DNA of 64,000 bases, from positions 3,642,501 through 3,706,500 of the forward strand of contig NZ_CP046620.1 in the NCBI RefSeq assembly GCF_009931615.1, given 5' to 3'. Made by a program: the position numbers and the translations under genes. Shown in pieces: positions 8,674 to 19,200 of the stretch; the first letter of the stretch is position 1, and each line of letters begins with the position of its first letter. The DNA is from Algicella marina (GTDB taxonomy: Bacteria > Pseudomonadota > Alphaproteobacteria > Rhodobacterales > Rhodobacteraceae). Under the pieces are notes generated by a model. That model saw only the letters and a program-made list of their open reading frames with translations. It made no database searches and was not told where the DNA came from.

Positions 8674-9438
8674 ATGAGTGCAACGCCGTCCGTCAGTTCC
8701 GTCAACGAAACCGAGATCGCAAAGTTCGAAGCGATGGCGGCGGAGTGGTGGGATACAGAAGGCAAGTTCAAGCCGCTTCATATGCTTAATCCCACCCGGC
8801 TTGACTATATTGTCAATCAGATCAGTGCCGAATTTGGTCGCGACACTAAGGCCGAAAGCCCGTTCGCGGGCCTTCGTTTGCTCGACATCGGTTGCGGTGG
8901 CGGCTTGCTTGCAGAGCCAATGGCACGTTTGGGAGCCGAAGTGGTGGGAGCGGACGCCGCTTCCGGCAATATTCCCGTTGCTCAGATTCATGCCAAACAA
9001 TCCGGTCTCGAGATCGACTACCGTCACGCAACCGCAGAGGCGTTGGCTGAGGATGGCGAGAGGTTCGATGTAGTTCTTAACATGGAAGTGGTGGAACATG
9101 TCGAAGACCCACAAGCCTTTTTGACGACTTGCCAATCGCTTTTGAAACCGGGTGGGCTGATGATCTGTTCAACTCTCAACCGAAACCCCAAGAGTTACCT
9201 GATGGCAATTATCGGCGCCGAGCACGTGATGCGATGGTTGCCGAAAGGAACGCATGATTGGAACAAGTTCATTACGCCTGACGAACTCTTTAGCATGCTC
9301 AGTGAGGCCGGCCTCGAACCCGTGGATCGGAAAGGTTTCCAGTTCAATCCTCTATTGTGGAATTGGCGGATTTCGGAGGCTGACCTCAGTGTAAATTATG
9401 TGACTGCCAGTGTAAAACCCAGCGTAGCGGAACACTGA
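8674..9438 (+). CDS. ubiG: Ubiquinone biosynthesis O-methyltransferase UbiG
   Basis: A 254-residue SAM-dependent methyltransferase that carries out both O-methylations of ubiquinone synthesis. The UbiG signature is clear: [20 protein letters not shown] at the N-terminus, [11 protein letters not shown], then SAM motif [37 protein letters not shown] is motif II. I start at the ATG at 8674 ([14 protein letters not shown]), where similarity begins. An upstream ATG at 8608 would add 22 atypical residues overlapping the pip start region. Confidence 0.95.
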   Translation: MSATPSVSSVNETEIAKFEAMAAEWWDTEGKFKPLHMLNPTRLDYIVNQISAEFGRDTKAESPFAGLRLLDIGCGGGLLAEPMARLGAEVVGADAASGNIPVAQIHAKQSGLEIDYRHATAEALAEDGERFDVVLNMEVVEHVEDPQAFLTTCQSLLKPGGLMICSTLNRNPKSYLMAIIGAEHVMRWLPKGTHDWNKFITPDELFSMLSEAGLEPVDRKGFQFNPLLWNWRISEADLSVNYVTASVKPSVAEH

Positions 9439-9478
9439 AACTGTTTGAGTAGTTTCGAAAATCTCGGGCTTAGGTTGG

Positions 9479-9940
9479 TCAACCTACCGGACTGGCCAGA
9501 CTTTGCCTCAGTTTGCGCAGCAGCGGTAACGCCGCCCGCAGTTCCTCAGGGTCAATCGTCTTCAGTATCTCATTGAAAACCGGTTCTACGGCCGACGAAG
9601 CATGTGCCAAGGTACGTCGACCGGCTGGGCTGATCGAAACAAATTTGCGACGGCCGTCATCCCAATCTGGGCGAATATGCACCGATCCGGCGGCTTCGAG
9701 CTTGGCTAGTGTATTTGTCAATGCTCCCTTCGTCAGGTTGAAACTCCGCGCCAGCTGAGCTGGTGTTTTTTCACTGGCGGACACTGCCAGATGATTGAGA
9801 ACAGTGAAGTGCGAAACTGCCATGCCCTTCGGTAACGACTTTTGCAGGCGCGCGTGCAGCAATTGGTCGATTGTCGCAATTTCCGAGACCAGAGTGAGAA
9901 TTGTGGCATCACCTGGGCCCGTTTGGCGCGATCTTTCCAT
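9479..9940 (-). CDS. MarR-family transcriptional regulator
   Basis: A 153-residue winged-helix regulator. The central region TPAQLARSFNLTKGALTNTLAKLEAAG is the MarR helix-turn-helix and DWDGRRKFVSISPAGR is the beta-wing with its DxR signature. Flanking helices would form the dimer interface. It ends convergently with ubiG and begins 8 bases downstream of the grxC stop on the same strand, so it may be co-transcribed with grxC. The ligand and targets are unknown. Confidence 0.9.
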   Translation of the reverse strand: MERSRQTGPGDATILTLVSEIATIDQLLHARLQKSLPKGMAVSHFTVLNHLAVSASEKTPAQLARSFNLTKGALTNTLAKLEAAGSVHIRPDWDDGRRKFVSISPAGRRTLAHASSAVEPVFNEILKTIDPEELRAALPLLRKLRQSLASPVG

Positions 9941-9948
9941 TTACCTCG

Positions 9949-10212
9949 TCACTCTGCGAGCATTGAATCCAGTTGGCCAGCCCTTTCAAGAGCATTGATA
10001 TCGTCGAAGCCGCCGACGTGAGTTTCTCCGATGAATATCTGGGGCACGGTTCGCCGACCTTTGGCGCGCTGCACCATTTCCGCCCTCCGTTCGGGTTCTG
10101 CCATGACATCGACTTCTGAAAAACTGATACCCTTCTCGCTAAGCAGTCGTTTGGCAGCCGCGCAATAGCCGCAAATCGGAGTTGTGTAGATTTCCACGGT
10201 TTTCATCGTCAT
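9949..10212 (-). CDS. grxC: Glutaredoxin 3
   Basis: An 87-residue thioredoxin-fold protein with redox centre CGYC at residues 14-17, the cis-proline motif TVPQIFIG and the glutathione-binding GGFDD. It reduces protein and glutathione mixed disulfides in the cytoplasm. CGYC replaces the enterobacterial CPYC. It lies between comF and the marR gene on the same strand with short gaps, suggesting one transcript. Confidence 0.94.
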   Translation of the reverse strand: MTMKTVEIYTTPICGYCAAAKRLLSEKGISFSEVDVMAEPERRAEMVQRAKGRRTVPQIFIGETHVGGFDDINALERAGQLDSMLAE

Positions 10213-10233
10213 GCCCTCGAACTGATACGGGCT

Positions 10234-10986
10234 TTATATAAGTTCCAGCGCATCTCTTGCAACGCGCGCGAGAACCAGCGCGCTGACGCCTGCTGGATGG
10301 CCGGTTCGCACTGCAGAGGTCGCCGCGCCAAGCGTTGCCCCGGTAGTTAAAACGTCGTCGATCAAAACACACTTTCTGCCGGCAATCGCCTCGATACGGC
10401 GCGGGTTCAGGCGTATGGTATTCTGGAGAATGGCGAAGCGCTCTGCTCTGTTTTTGCCCTCCAGCGATGTCGTCCGTTCTTGTCGGATCAGGAGATCCGG
10501 CACGCAATGCACGCCGGTCAAAGCGGAAAGCTGTCGGGCCAGTTCCGCCGATTGGTTGTGGCGTCGACGCGCGAGGCGCGACCAATGCAGCGGTACGGGC
10601 GCCAGAACGTCTGCATTTCGCAATAGATCACGACCGGCAGCCGCCATCCAGCCCGCGGCTACCAACGCCAGATCCAACCGGTCCCGATGTTTGAGCCCAA
10701 GGACGACCTTTTTGCCAGTGCCCTCGTAGAGGATTGCTGCACGCCCATTGTCCCAACCAGGAGGCGCGTACATGCATGCGTCGCAAATGACATTTGTTGT
10801 CGGCAGGGAGAGTGGCACCGGCAAGCCACAACAATTGCAGATTGAACCGCTGATAAAACTGGTATCTTTCCAACAGGTCGGGCACAGGCCGTGACTATCT
10901 GTGGTCTCCTCCTCACACCCTACGCATTGCGGCGGATAGACTGCATTTAAGATGGTGCCCAAGCCACTGGCGATTGCATGAATCAT
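10234..10986 (-). CDS. comF: ComF-family phosphoribosyltransferase-like protein
   Basis: A 250-residue protein. An N-terminal zinc-ribbon region has paired cysteines (CVGCEEE, CPTCW, CNCCG, CDACM), and a C-terminal PRTase domain carries the PRPP loop KCVLIDDVLTTGATLGAAT near residue 205. ComF proteins are implicated in DNA uptake in competent bacteria, but many species without known competence carry them and the reaction is unproven. It is divergent from the downstream methyltransferase gene. Confidence 0.88.
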   Translation of the reverse strand: MIHAIASGLGTILNAVYPPQCVGCEEETTDSHGLCPTCWKDTSFISGSICNCCGLPVPLSLPTTNVICDACMYAPPGWDNGRAAILYEGTGKKVVLGLKHRDRLDLALVAAGWMAAAGRDLLRNADVLAPVPLHWSRLARRRHNQSAELARQLSALTGVHCVPDLLIRQERTTSLEGKNRAERFAILQNTIRLNPRRIEAIAGRKCVLIDDVLTTGATLGAATSAVRTGHPAGVSALVLARVARDALELI

Positions 10987-11020
10987 CTAGACCACCTATG
11001 TGCCGGGAAAAGGAATTTGG

Positions 11021-11878
11021 ATGTCATCGGCCCCTCGTCTGTTTGATAGCGAAGCCCTCTCTCAGCGTAGGCACCGCGCGGCGCTTGCACCTGCCCATTT
11101 TCTCCAGAGGCAGGCGGCAGCCGAAGTCAGAGAAAGACTCGAAGACATTAACAGAGTCTTTACAGCACCGGCTGTGATCGGGCCGCAGGCAGAAGAATGG
11201 TCCCGATGGCTTGGCATCGAGAACACTGCTGTGGTTTTGCCGGATGCTGAAATCCTGCCATTCAAGAAAGGCTCTCACGATCTGATCGTCCATGCCTTGT
11301 CATTGCATTGGGCCAATGACCCGGTCGGACAGTTGGTTCAGATGCGTCTCGCACTTCAGCCAGATGGATTGATGATCGCTTGCTGCTTCGGAGGACGGTC
11401 GCTGTCCGAGCTTCGGGCTGTACTGGCGGAGGCAGAAGCAAAAATCCGATCGGGTCTCTCTCCGCGGGTGGCCCCGATGGGTGAAATAAGAGAGCTAGGG
11501 TCGCTGTTGCAGAGAGCCGGTTTCGCCTTACCCGTTGTCGATGCCTCGTTGACCGAAGTCACCTACGAAAATGCGACAGCATTGATGCGCGATCTCAGGG
11601 CGATGGGAGAGACCAATGTTCTAGCTGCGAGAGAGCGTGGATTTTTCCGTCGCGATGTTTTGGCTTTGGCCGAGAGCTTATATCGCCAGCACTTCCCGGC
11701 AGAAGGTGACCGTATCCGGGCCACCGCCGAAATTGTGTTCCTGACCGGATGGGCGCCGTCTCCCGACCAACCGCAAGCACTGCGTCCGGGATCGGCCAAA
11801 ATGAGGCTCGCCGATGCGCTTCAAGTGGAGGAACATTCTGCAGAAGATGCGACACCGAGACCCATGCAGAAAGATTGA
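11021..11878 (+). CDS. SAM-dependent methyltransferase (BioC/NDUFAF5-like)
   Basis: A 285-residue class I methyltransferase-like protein beginning MSSAPRLFDSEALSQRRHRA. Motif I is weak (VIGPQAEEWSRWLG), while ILPFKKGSHDLIVHALSLHW and LALQPDGLMIACCFGG fit the later motifs of the BioC/NDUFAF5 group. The weak SAM loop leaves open whether it is catalytically active. I chose the ATG at 11021, preceded by AGGA, over 11000. In alphaproteobacteria such genes often sit beside comF/grxC, as here. Confidence 0.8.
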   Translation: MSSAPRLFDSEALSQRRHRAALAPAHFLQRQAAAEVRERLEDINRVFTAPAVIGPQAEEWSRWLGIENTAVVLPDAEILPFKKGSHDLIVHALSLHWANDPVGQLVQMRLALQPDGLMIACCFGGRSLSELRAVLAEAEAKIRSGLSPRVAPMGEIRELGSLLQRAGFALPVVDASLTEVTYENATALMRDLRAMGETNVLAARERGFFRRDVLALAESLYRQHFPAEGDRIRATAEIVFLTGWAPSPDQPQALRPGSAKMRLADALQVEEHSAEDATPRPMQKD

Positions 11879-11949
11879 CTGAACTGACGGCCGCGATACT
11901 TCGCAATGACAGTGACTAGCGGCAGAAATCAAAAGGAAGATAAGCATCG

Positions 11950-13035
11950 ATGCCAGAGAACAGTCCCTTGGCCTTATCCCAAGGCGAGAGCGACAGGCTT
12001 GCATTCGCCGAAGACTCTCATCCGGCGATTCCGAAAGCGCGCATCGGCATAGTTCTAGCCAATCTCGGAACTCCGGATGCGACAGACTATTGGTCCATGC
12101 GCCGTTATTTGAACGAGTTTCTGAGCGACCGTCGTGTGATTGATTATTCGCCTTGGCTTTGGCAGCCGCTGCTGCAGGGCATAATCCTGACAAAGAGGCC
12201 ATTTTCCAGCGGAGCAGCCTATCGGAGTATCTGGAACAACGACAAGAATGAAAGCCCGCTGTTGACCACAACGCGAGCTCAGGCAGAAAAATTGGCGGCA
12301 CGGTTAAGGGAAACATACGGTGACCACGTCATCGTCGAGTTCTGTATGCGCTACGGCAATCCTTCCACGCGGTCCGTGATCGAGGAGTTGAGGGAAAAGG
12401 GGTGCGAGAAGATCATTTTTTTCCCTCTTTACCCACAATACTCTGCCCCGACGACGGCTACGGCAAACGACCAGGCATTTCGGGTGCTGATGAAGATGAA
12501 CTGGCAACCCGCGATTCGAACGGTTGCCGCCTACTATGATCATCCCCTGTATATCGAAGCGCTGGCGCAATCCGTGGAACGGGCATATTCGGAGCTTTCC
12601 AGAAGGCCGGATGTGCTGGTCACATCCTACCACGGCATGCCGACCCGTTACCTCAAGGAAGGCGACCCATATCACTGCCAATGCCGCAAGACGTCTCGCC
12701 TGCTGAAGGATCGCCTAGGATGGGAGGATACAGAGATCGTCGTCACCTTCCAGTCGAAGTTCGGGCCGGAGGAGTGGCTGCAACCATATACTGTCGAGGA
12801 AGTCGCGCGATTGGCTTCCGGGGGAAAGAAGAACATTGCCATCATGGCACCAGCGTTTTCGAGTGATTGTGTAGAAACGCTTGAAGAAATAAACGAGGAG
12901 ATCAAGGAAAGCTTTGAAGAGGCGGGCGGCGAGGTTTTCACATACATCCCGTGTCTAAATGATCAGGAAGCCCACATCGATATGATGCAGGCAATTGTCC
13001 AGGATGAACTGTCGGGATGGATGCCGCCGCGCTGA
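11950..13035 (+). CDS. hemH: Ferrochelatase
   Basis: A 361-residue ferrochelatase that inserts Fe2+ into protoporphyrin IX as the last step of heme synthesis. Family signatures are present: IGIVLANLGTPDATDYWSMR, the FFPLYPQYS motif, the active-site LVTSYHGMPTRYLKEGDPY (catalytic His) and APAFSSDCVETLEEI (catalytic Glu). Length fits bacterial HemH. An AAGGA sequence lies upstream of the ATG. Confidence 0.96.
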   Translation: MPENSPLALSQGESDRLAFAEDSHPAIPKARIGIVLANLGTPDATDYWSMRRYLNEFLSDRRVIDYSPWLWQPLLQGIILTKRPFSSGAAYRSIWNNDKNESPLLTTTRAQAEKLAARLRETYGDHVIVEFCMRYGNPSTRSVIEELREKGCEKIIFFPLYPQYSAPTTATANDQAFRVLMKMNWQPAIRTVAAYYDHPLYIEALAQSVERAYSELSRRPDVLVTSYHGMPTRYLKEGDPYHCQCRKTSRLLKDRLGWEDTEIVVTFQSKFGPEEWLQPYTVEEVARLASGGKKNIAIMAPAFSSDCVETLEEINEEIKESFEEAGGEVFTYIPCLNDQEAHIDMMQAIVQDELSGWMPPR

Positions 13036-13053
13036 TCGCGGCGACGGTGTCTG

Positions 13054-13233
13054 TTAGGCGCTTACGGCGCTCAATTCCACAGATGGCGCATCTACACGGC
13101 GAACCGTGGATACGATCGGCTTACCCACATAGTAGGCCGGACCTACGCGAACCATCACATTGCCATCGGCATATTTACGCACGAACTCACCCTGAATAGA
13201 GATATGTGTGCCTGTCTGTATTGTCTGAAGCAT
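13054..13233 (-). CDS. Small conserved-looking protein of unknown function
   Basis: A 59-residue protein, MLQTIQTGTHISIQGEFVRK at the start and SVELSAVSA at the end. A longer frame reaches 13299, but the ATG at 13233 has a GGGAG site at normal spacing. Alternating hydrophobic residues and glycines (NVMVRVGPAYYVGKPI) suggest a small beta-barrel. No transmembrane segment or known motif is seen. It is convergent with hemH. I believe similar short proteins occur near hemH in related genomes but could not check this. Confidence 0.6.
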   Translation of the reverse strand: MLQTIQTGTHISIQGEFVRKYADGNVMVRVGPAYYVGKPIVSTVRRVDAPSVELSAVSA

Positions 13234-13371
13234 TTCTATTTCTCCCAAACCACCATTCTTGTGCGCACTTCTGTGAGTACTTCCCCGTTGGCGTGTCACA
13301 AAAATGCCTTCATTTCCTAAGAATGCAAGCCACAGTTTAAGGAACTGTTGAAAAATTGAGGATCTGTGTTG

Positions 13372-13770
13372 TCACAGCCAATCACGAAGGATTGGGATCA
13401 GTGGTAAATCTGCTTCGGGCATGGGGAAGTTTTTCAGGTCGCGAACATGAACCCATTTCAAAACCTGCCCCTCGACCGGTGAGGGAGTGCCTTCCCATTT
13501 TCGGCACACAAACAGAGGCATGAGTAGGTGAAAATCCGGATAGCTGTGGCTCGCAAAAGTCAGTGGCGCCAGACAGCTTCGCCAAGTTTCGATGCCGAGT
13601 TCCTCACGCAATTCCCGGATTAGGGCAATCTCTGGAGTCTCACCGCTCTCGACCTTGCCGCCGGGAAATTCCCATAGGCCTTCCATGGGTTTACCCTTGG
13701 GGCGCTGTGCCAGAAGTAAGCGGCCATCCCGGTCGATGAGTGCGACAGCCGAGACCAAGACCGTCTTCAA
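13372..13770 (-). CDS. mutT: NUDIX hydrolase, MutT-like (8-oxo-dGTP diphosphatase)
   Basis: A 132-residue NUDIX protein. The NUDIX box is complete: GGKVESGETPEIALIRELRE followed by ELG (residues about 39-61). The neighbouring LAQRPKGKPMEGLWEFPGGK is typical of MutT, which removes oxidised dGTP. The frame stays open to an ATG at 13824 inside argJ. I prefer the TTG at 13770 (MKTVLVSAVALIDRDG), which shares TTGA with the argJ stop, a usual sign of translational coupling, and gives the standard MutT N-terminus. Confidence 0.88.
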   Translation of the reverse strand: MKTVLVSAVALIDRDGRLLLAQRPKGKPMEGLWEFPGGKVESGETPEIALIRELREELGIETWRSCLAPLTFASHSYPDFHLLMPLFVCRKWEGTPSPVEGQVLKWVHVRDLKNFPMPEADLPLIPILRDWL

Positions 13771-15023
13771 GAGCGATAGTCCGCGTTGATTGCAATATAT
13801 TGTTTGGTCAGGTCGCAGGTCCAAACTGTGGCGCTTCCTTCGCCGAGGCCGATGTCGACATTGATCACGATATCCGAATTTTTCATGTAGTCGGCGCCGT
13901 CCTGCTCTTGGTAGGTCGGCGAGACCCAGCCTTTGTCAGCCACGAGTATGTCCCCGAAGGAGATTGACAGCCTGTCCCTGTCTGCCGCCGCTCCGGATTT
14001 TCCGACCGCCATGACCACTCGGCCCCAATTGGGATCTTCGCCGGCAATTGCCGTTTTTACCAACGGCGAATCTGCGATCGCCTTGCCGATTCGGTGGGCG
14101 TCTGCATCAGAGCTGGCACCACTAATCCGGACTTCGACGAACTTTGTCGCTCCTTCGCCATCCTTCACAACCTGATGCGCCAAGTCGAGCATCAGGCTGT
14201 GCAAGGCATTTCCGAATGTAAGGGCACGCGGGTCTTCCTCGGAATCGAGCCTATCGATGTCAGCCTTTCCGGTCGCGATCATCAGCAATGTGTCTGATGT
14301 CGATGTGTCGCTGTCGACCGTGATACAGTTGAAAGTGGAAGCATTGGCCTTGGAAACCATCTGCTGCAACAATTCGGTGGCAACCGGTGCGTCAGTGAAA
14401 AGGTAGACAAGCATGGTCGCCATATCGGGAGCGATCATGCCGGAACCCTTGGCAATGCCGGTCAGCGTGATGGTTTTTCCGTCTAAATCCAGCTTACGGA
14501 CTGCTCCTTTCGGAAATGTATCTGTGGTCATTATAGCTCTTGCGGCATCAGCGATCGCAGAGTCTGAAAGGTCAGCTTCTAGCAAGGGCAATTTCGCTAT
14601 GATCCGGTCATCTGGTAGAGGTTCGCCGATCACGCCGGTCGAAGACAGAAATACATGGTTGGAGGGTATCTCCAGAGCCTTGGCCACAGCTTCGGCACAA
14701 CGCCGCGAACTATCCGCGCCGACCGCACCCGTAAAAGCGTTTGCATTCCCGGAATTCACAAGGATTGCAAAGCCCTTGTCGTCAACAAGCGTCGAGTTGC
14801 GCAACGACTCCTCACACCACAATACCGGCGCGGCACGCGTGGACGAGGTTGTGAAAACGCCGGCAACCGTGCTGCCGGCGTCTGCGGAAATCAACGCCAC
14901 ATCCGTACGACCCTGATACCGCACACCCGCCTCTGCCGTGGCGAAACGTACGCCGGCTATCGGAGGCAGTTCGGGAAAACCGCCTGCAGGCGCAAGAGGT
15001 GAAACATGGGTGATTTTGGCCAT
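13767..15023 (-). CDS. argJ: Bifunctional glutamate N-acetyltransferase / ornithine acetyltransferase
   Basis: A 418-residue ArgJ of the cyclic arginine pathway. It transfers the acetyl group from N-acetylornithine to glutamate and can also use acetyl-CoA. The self-cleavage site is visible in GSGMIAPDMATMLVYLFTDA: cleavage before the Thr of ATM gives alpha and beta subunits. ILVNSGNANAFTG and the C-terminal EDPNWGRVVMAVGKSGA are further signatures. It lies 11 bases after the parvulin gene and overlaps mutT. Confidence 0.96.
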   Translation of the reverse strand: MAKITHVSPLAPAGGFPELPPIAGVRFATAEAGVRYQGRTDVALISADAGSTVAGVFTTSSTRAAPVLWCEESLRNSTLVDDKGFAILVNSGNANAFTGAVGADSSRRCAEAVAKALEIPSNHVFLSSTGVIGEPLPDDRIIAKLPLLEADLSDSAIADAARAIMTTDTFPKGAVRKLDLDGKTITLTGIAKGSGMIAPDMATMLVYLFTDAPVATELLQQMVSKANASTFNCITVDSDTSTSDTLLMIATGKADIDRLDSEEDPRALTFGNALHSLMLDLAHQVVKDGEGATKFVEVRISGASSDADAHRIGKAIADSPLVKTAIAGEDPNWGRVVMAVGKSGAAADRDRLSISFGDILVADKGWVSPTYQEQDGADYMKNSDIVINVDIGLGEGSATVWTCDLTKQYIAINADYRS

Positions 15024-15034
15024 GGCCGGGTCTC

Positions 15035-15940
15035 TTATTGATCGAAGATTGTGATGTCGCGGATGGCCGAAGCTGGCACCGCGTCGAGATCGATATTAAC
15101 CTGGGCCTCGCTTCTCAGGGCTTCGAGTTGCTCCTGAAGCCGCTGCTGCCGGATCTGGTTCTCGAACTCTGCACGCGTTTCTTCCAGGGTCGGCTTGGCC
15201 TTCTCACGTGTCTCGTTGAGTTGAATTATGTGCCAGCCAAATTGCGTCTGCACTGGTTCCGATACTGTGCCGACTTCCATTGTCGTCACCACGCTGTCGA
15301 ATTCCGGCACCATTGCTCCGGCGCCGAACCATCCAAGCGAACCGCCATTGGGGCCGGAGGGGCCGGTGCTCTCGGCTTTCGCTGTGTCAGCGAAATCGGC
15401 TCCGTTCTCGATGGTTTCTTTCAGTTCCTTGGCTTTTTCCTCGGTCTCAACCAAAATATGCGAAGCGCTGTACTCGGTTTCCGCCGGCAGGCTGCCGATT
15501 GCTTCATTATACGCGGCCTGAACCTGCTTCTCGTCCACCGGTTTCGCCATTTCGGTATCGACCGTTGTTCTCGCCAAGACGGCTTTGCGTTCCAATTCGA
15601 CCTGAAGCTTGAGGCGCTGGCTCCAATCATCTTCCGAGCCCGCCTCTTCGGCGAGCAGGGTCTGATCGACAAGCTGCTCGACAATACCTTCGATAAGTGT
15701 CTCGTCAGGCAATTGCTTGTATTGATCGGGTAACATCTGCGAAAGTAGGGCAATCTCGCCAAGCGTGATTTCCGTATCGCCCACCGTCGCAACGACCGTC
15801 TCGGCAGAATACTCCGCAACAGCTTCGGTTGCCTGCGGCTCCTCCTCGGTAACGTTCGTTTCCTGGGCGTTCGCGGCAGTGCAAAGTAGCAACGTGGACG
15901 CAGTTAGGCCCGTGGCGAGGAGTTGGCGTTTAAGGATCAT
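15035..15940 (-). CDS. Periplasmic parvulin-type peptidyl-prolyl isomerase
   Basis: A 301-residue exported chaperone/isomerase. A Sec signal peptide (MILKRQLLATGLTASTLLL to ANAQ) is followed by a SurA/PpiD-like helical region, then a rotamase domain with SASHILVETEEKAKEL, GPSGPNGGSLGWFG and EPVQTQFGWHIIQL. It would assist folding of outer-membrane proteins in the periplasm. The ATG at 15940 has GGAG 7 bases upstream. A longer frame to 16009 adds no signal features. It is transcribed divergently from secA. Confidence 0.9.
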   Translation of the reverse strand: MILKRQLLATGLTASTLLLCTAANAQETNVTEEEPQATEAVAEYSAETVVATVGDTEITLGEIALLSQMLPDQYKQLPDETLIEGIVEQLVDQTLLAEEAGSEDDWSQRLKLQVELERKAVLARTTVDTEMAKPVDEKQVQAAYNEAIGSLPAETEYSASHILVETEEKAKELKETIENGADFADTAKAESTGPSGPNGGSLGWFGAGAMVPEFDSVVTTMEVGTVSEPVQTQFGWHIIQLNETREKAKPTLEETRAEFENQIRQQRLQEQLEALRSEAQVNIDLDAVPASAIRDITIFDQ

Positions 15941-15996
15941 GTGAAATCTCCAGTTTCTGGCTGGCCATCTGGCCGACCGGGACACCTTGGGTGCCG

Positions 15997-16025
15997 TTGA
16001 CAGGTGCACACCCTCCCCTTAGATG
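15997..16025 (+). promoter_or_regulatory. Candidate secA promoter
   Basis: TTGACA (15997-16002) and TAGATG (16020-16025) are separated by 17 bases, about 160 bases upstream of the secA start. The -35 is consensus and the -10 matches 3 of 6 positions. This is sequence evidence only. Confidence 0.4.
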
Positions 16026-16184
16026 AGACCGGTCTGGGATGGGTGCGATCATCTTGGAGCCCACATAAAGTGCAATTCCGTGCCGGACAAGGCCGGTCAG
16101 TGGCGCAGATGGGGACTCTGGGTGAGACCCGGGCCTCCCGACGCCAAGTTATTGCGCAAGAACGCTGAAAGAGACAGATCATTC

Positions 16185-18914
16185 ATGATGGGCCTAGGCA
16201 CGATCAAGAAGAAGGTTTTGGGCACGCCCAATGACCGGAAAATCAAAGCCGTTCGTAGCACCGTTGCGCGGATCAACGCGCTGGAACCGGAATTTCAGGC
16301 ACTGGACGATGCCGGACTGATTGCCAAGACAGCCGAGTTCAGACAGCGTTTCGCGAATGGTGAGACATTGGACAGCCTGCTGCCCGAAGCCTTTGCGAAT
16401 GCACGGGAGGCTGCCGTCAGAGCGCTGGGGCTTCGTCCTTTCGATGTGCAGCTTATGGGCGGCATATTCCTGCACCAAGGCAATATATCCGAGATGAAAA
16501 CCGGCGAAGGCAAGACGCTCATGGCCACGCTGCCGGTCTATCTTAATGCAATTGCAGGTCGTGGAGTGCACGTCGTCACTGTGAACGATTACCTCGCGCG
16601 ACGAGATGCCGAGTGGATGAGCAGCGTCTATGCGGCACTTGGCCTTACGACTGGAGTGGTCGTTCCCGGTGTGGACGGGGTGGAGAAGCAGAAGGCCTAT
16701 GCGTCCGACGTTACATACGCGACGAATAATGAACTTGGCTTCGATTATCTGCGCGACAACATGAAGACAGATCTCTCAGAGATATTCCAGCGCGATCACT
16801 ATTTCGCGATTGTCGATGAGGTGGACAGTATCCTGATCGACGAGGCCCGAACGCCATTGATCATTTCCGGACCTGCCGAAGATCGGAGCAGTCTGTACGT
16901 AACCATCGACAAGCTTATTCCGGCCCTGACAGAAGAGCATTACGAAATAGATGAGAAGTTTCGTCAGACGACGTTGACGGAAGCTGGCAATGAATTTCTG
17001 GAACAGCGCCTTCATGCGGACGGACTGCTTACGGGCGACGCAAGCATGTACGACCCGGAGAGTGCAACTCTGGTTCATCACGTCACACAGGGTTTGAAGG
17101 CGCACAAGCTGTTCAAAAAGGACAAAGATTATATTGTCCGCAATGGCGAGGTGATGCTGATCGATGAGTTTACTGGCAGGATGATGGAAGGCCGTCGTTT
17201 GTCGGATGGTCTCCATCAGGCTCTGGAAGCCAAGGAAGACGTCGACATCAAGCCGGAAAACGTGACGCTCGCCAGTGTTACCTTCCAGAACTATTTCCGC
17301 CTCTACGAAAAGTTGGGAGGCATGACGGGTACGGCGCAGACCGAAGCGGAAGAGTTTCAGACGATCTACGGGCTAGGGGTGGTGGAGGTTCCCACCAACC
17401 TGCCAATCAAGCGTGCCGACGAGGACGACAGGGTTTATCGCACCGAGCGAGAAAAATACGAAGCGGTCGTCGAGCGGGTCGTTGAAGCTCACAAGGCCGG
17501 CCAGCCGACCTTGGTCGGAACTATTTCGATTGAGAAGTCCGAAGCCCTGTCGCAACTTCTGAAGGCCGCCAACGTGCCCCACAACGTCCTCAATGCTCGT
17601 TTCCATGAGCAGGAGGCAAAGATCATCGCGGATGCTGGTGTGCCTGGTGCGGTTACCATCGCCACCAACATGGCTGGACGCGGTACAGATATTCAACTCG
17701 GTGGAAACGTCGATTCCCGCATTCTCGAAGAACTCGAGGCCGCCGGAGAGAACGCTGATCCTGTCGCGATCCGGGAGAGGGTGCAGGCCGAAGTTGCGGA
17801 TGCGAAGAAGAAGGCGCTGGACGCTGGCGGGCTTTTTGTGCTCGCGACGGAGCGCCACGAAAGCCGCCGTATCGACAACCAGCTTAGAGGCCGTTCCGGG
17901 CGTCAGGGCGATCCCGGCACTACCTTGTTCTTTGTCAGTCTCGAAGACGACCTGATGCGGATCTTCGGTTCGGAGCGCCTGGACACGATGCTTCGCCGTT
18001 TGGGCCTGAAGGAAGGCGAAGCCATCGTCCATCCCTGGATCAACAAGGCGCTGGAGAAGGCGCAGCGAAAGGTCGAAGCCCGCAATTTCGACATCCGCAA
18101 GAACTTGCTCAAGTTCGACGATGTCATGAACGATCAGCGCAAGACGATCTTCGAACAGCGGCGTGAAATCATGGAGCAAGACGATGTTTCGGAAACGATT
18201 GCTGACATGCGCGAGGATGTGATCGACGATCTCGTCACCGCTCATATTCCGCCGAAAGCCTACCCGGACCAATGGAATACCCAAGGTCTTTACGCTGAGA
18301 CCATCCGGCTGCTGAATCTCGATCTGCCGATCATGCAGTGGGGCGAGGAAGACGGCGTCGACGACGATGTGTTCAGGGAGCGGATTACTTCGGAAGCTGA
18401 CAAGCTCATGGCACAAAAGGTTGCGCAGTATGGGCCGGAAGTCATTCGATCTGTCGAAAAGCAGGTGCTCCTCCAGACCATTGACGCGCAATGGCGCGAG
18501 CATTTGCTGACACTCGATCATCTTCGTTCAGTGGTCGGCTTCCGTGGTTATGCTCAAAGAGATCCATTGAACGAGTACAAAACTGAAGGCTTTACACTTT
18601 TCGAGAACCTGCTCAACCGCCTGAGGGTGGAAGTGACGCAGAAGATGGCGCATCTCAAATTGATGACCGCCGAAGAGCAAAAGGCCATGATTGAGCAGTT
18701 GCAGGCTCAGGCACGGGCGGGGCAGGCAGCAAGCGAGACAGAAACGGCCAGTGCCGCCCCTGTGACAGCGGGCGATTCCAGCCCGGAAGCAGTTTCTCCT
18801 GCCCGGCCGGAGATTGATCCAGGTGACGAAACCACTTGGTCGCTCTCGGGCCGGAATGAACCTTGCCCCTGTGGTTCCGGCAAAAAATACAAGCATTGTC
18901 ACGGGCGGGTGTAA
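16185..18914 (+). CDS. secA: Preprotein translocase ATPase SecA
   Basis: A 909-residue SecA that drives Sec-dependent export through SecYEG. Visible features in order are [19 protein letters not shown] (Walker A), [20 protein letters not shown] (Walker B), [44 protein letters not shown], and a C-terminal zinc motif [15 protein letters not shown] that binds SecB and lipids. The frame is open further upstream to 16023, but homologues begin at [18 protein letters not shown]. The start is either ATG at 16185 or the adjacent ATG at 16188. Confidence 0.97.
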   Translation: MMGLGTIKKKVLGTPNDRKIKAVRSTVARINALEPEFQALDDAGLIAKTAEFRQRFANGETLDSLLPEAFANAREAAVRALGLRPFDVQLMGGIFLHQGNISEMKTGEGKTLMATLPVYLNAIAGRGVHVVTVNDYLARRDAEWMSSVYAALGLTTGVVVPGVDGVEKQKAYASDVTYATNNELGFDYLRDNMKTDLSEIFQRDHYFAIVDEVDSILIDEARTPLIISGPAEDRSSLYVTIDKLIPALTEEHYEIDEKFRQTTLTEAGNEFLEQRLHADGLLTGDASMYDPESATLVHHVTQGLKAHKLFKKDKDYIVRNGEVMLIDEFTGRMMEGRRLSDGLHQALEAKEDVDIKPENVTLASVTFQNYFRLYEKLGGMTGTAQTEAEEFQTIYGLGVVEVPTNLPIKRADEDDRVYRTEREKYEAVVERVVEAHKAGQPTLVGTISIEKSEALSQLLKAANVPHNVLNARFHEQEAKIIADAGVPGAVTIATNMAGRGTDIQLGGNVDSRILEELEAAGENADPVAIRERVQAEVADAKKKALDAGGLFVLATERHESRRIDNQLRGRSGRQGDPGTTLFFVSLEDDLMRIFGSERLDTMLRRLGLKEGEAIVHPWINKALEKAQRKVEARNFDIRKNLLKFDDVMNDQRKTIFEQRREIMEQDDVSETIADMREDVIDDLVTAHIPPKAYPDQWNTQGLYAETIRLLNLDLPIMQWGEEDGVDDDVFRERITSEADKLMAQKVAQYGPEVIRSVEKQVLLQTIDAQWREHLLTLDHLRSVVGFRGYAQRDPLNEYKTEGFTLFENLLNRLRVEVTQKMAHLKLMTAEEQKAMIEQLQAQARAGQAASETETASAAPVTAGDSSPEAVSPARPEIDPGDETTWSLSGRNEPCPCGSGKKYKHCHGRV

Positions 18915-19200
18915 GGTAATCCGCGCGACTTGGTACTTAATTGGGCAGATTGAGATATCGTGCAGACAAGGTGATCTTTCGAACATTTTTATGCCAAAAA
19001 AGTGTAGATAGTAGCTGCTGAGTCGAGCGTGCTGGCCCCGGCTTTGCCGCCTGGTCCATTGGCGACAACAGGTGAAGACGCAGCGACTTTCCGGGAACGA
19101 TCAGAACCCGAGTGGGGGCCTGGTTTTTTCGTGCTGAGTATCGTGTGGATCGGCCTACTTCGTGTGGCCATCTGCTCGTAAGAGAATGATAGGAGAAGAA

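Noticed and set aside
17373-18521. 382-residue minus-strand frame within secA
   Set aside because: Antisense shadow of the strongly conserved secA coding sequence.
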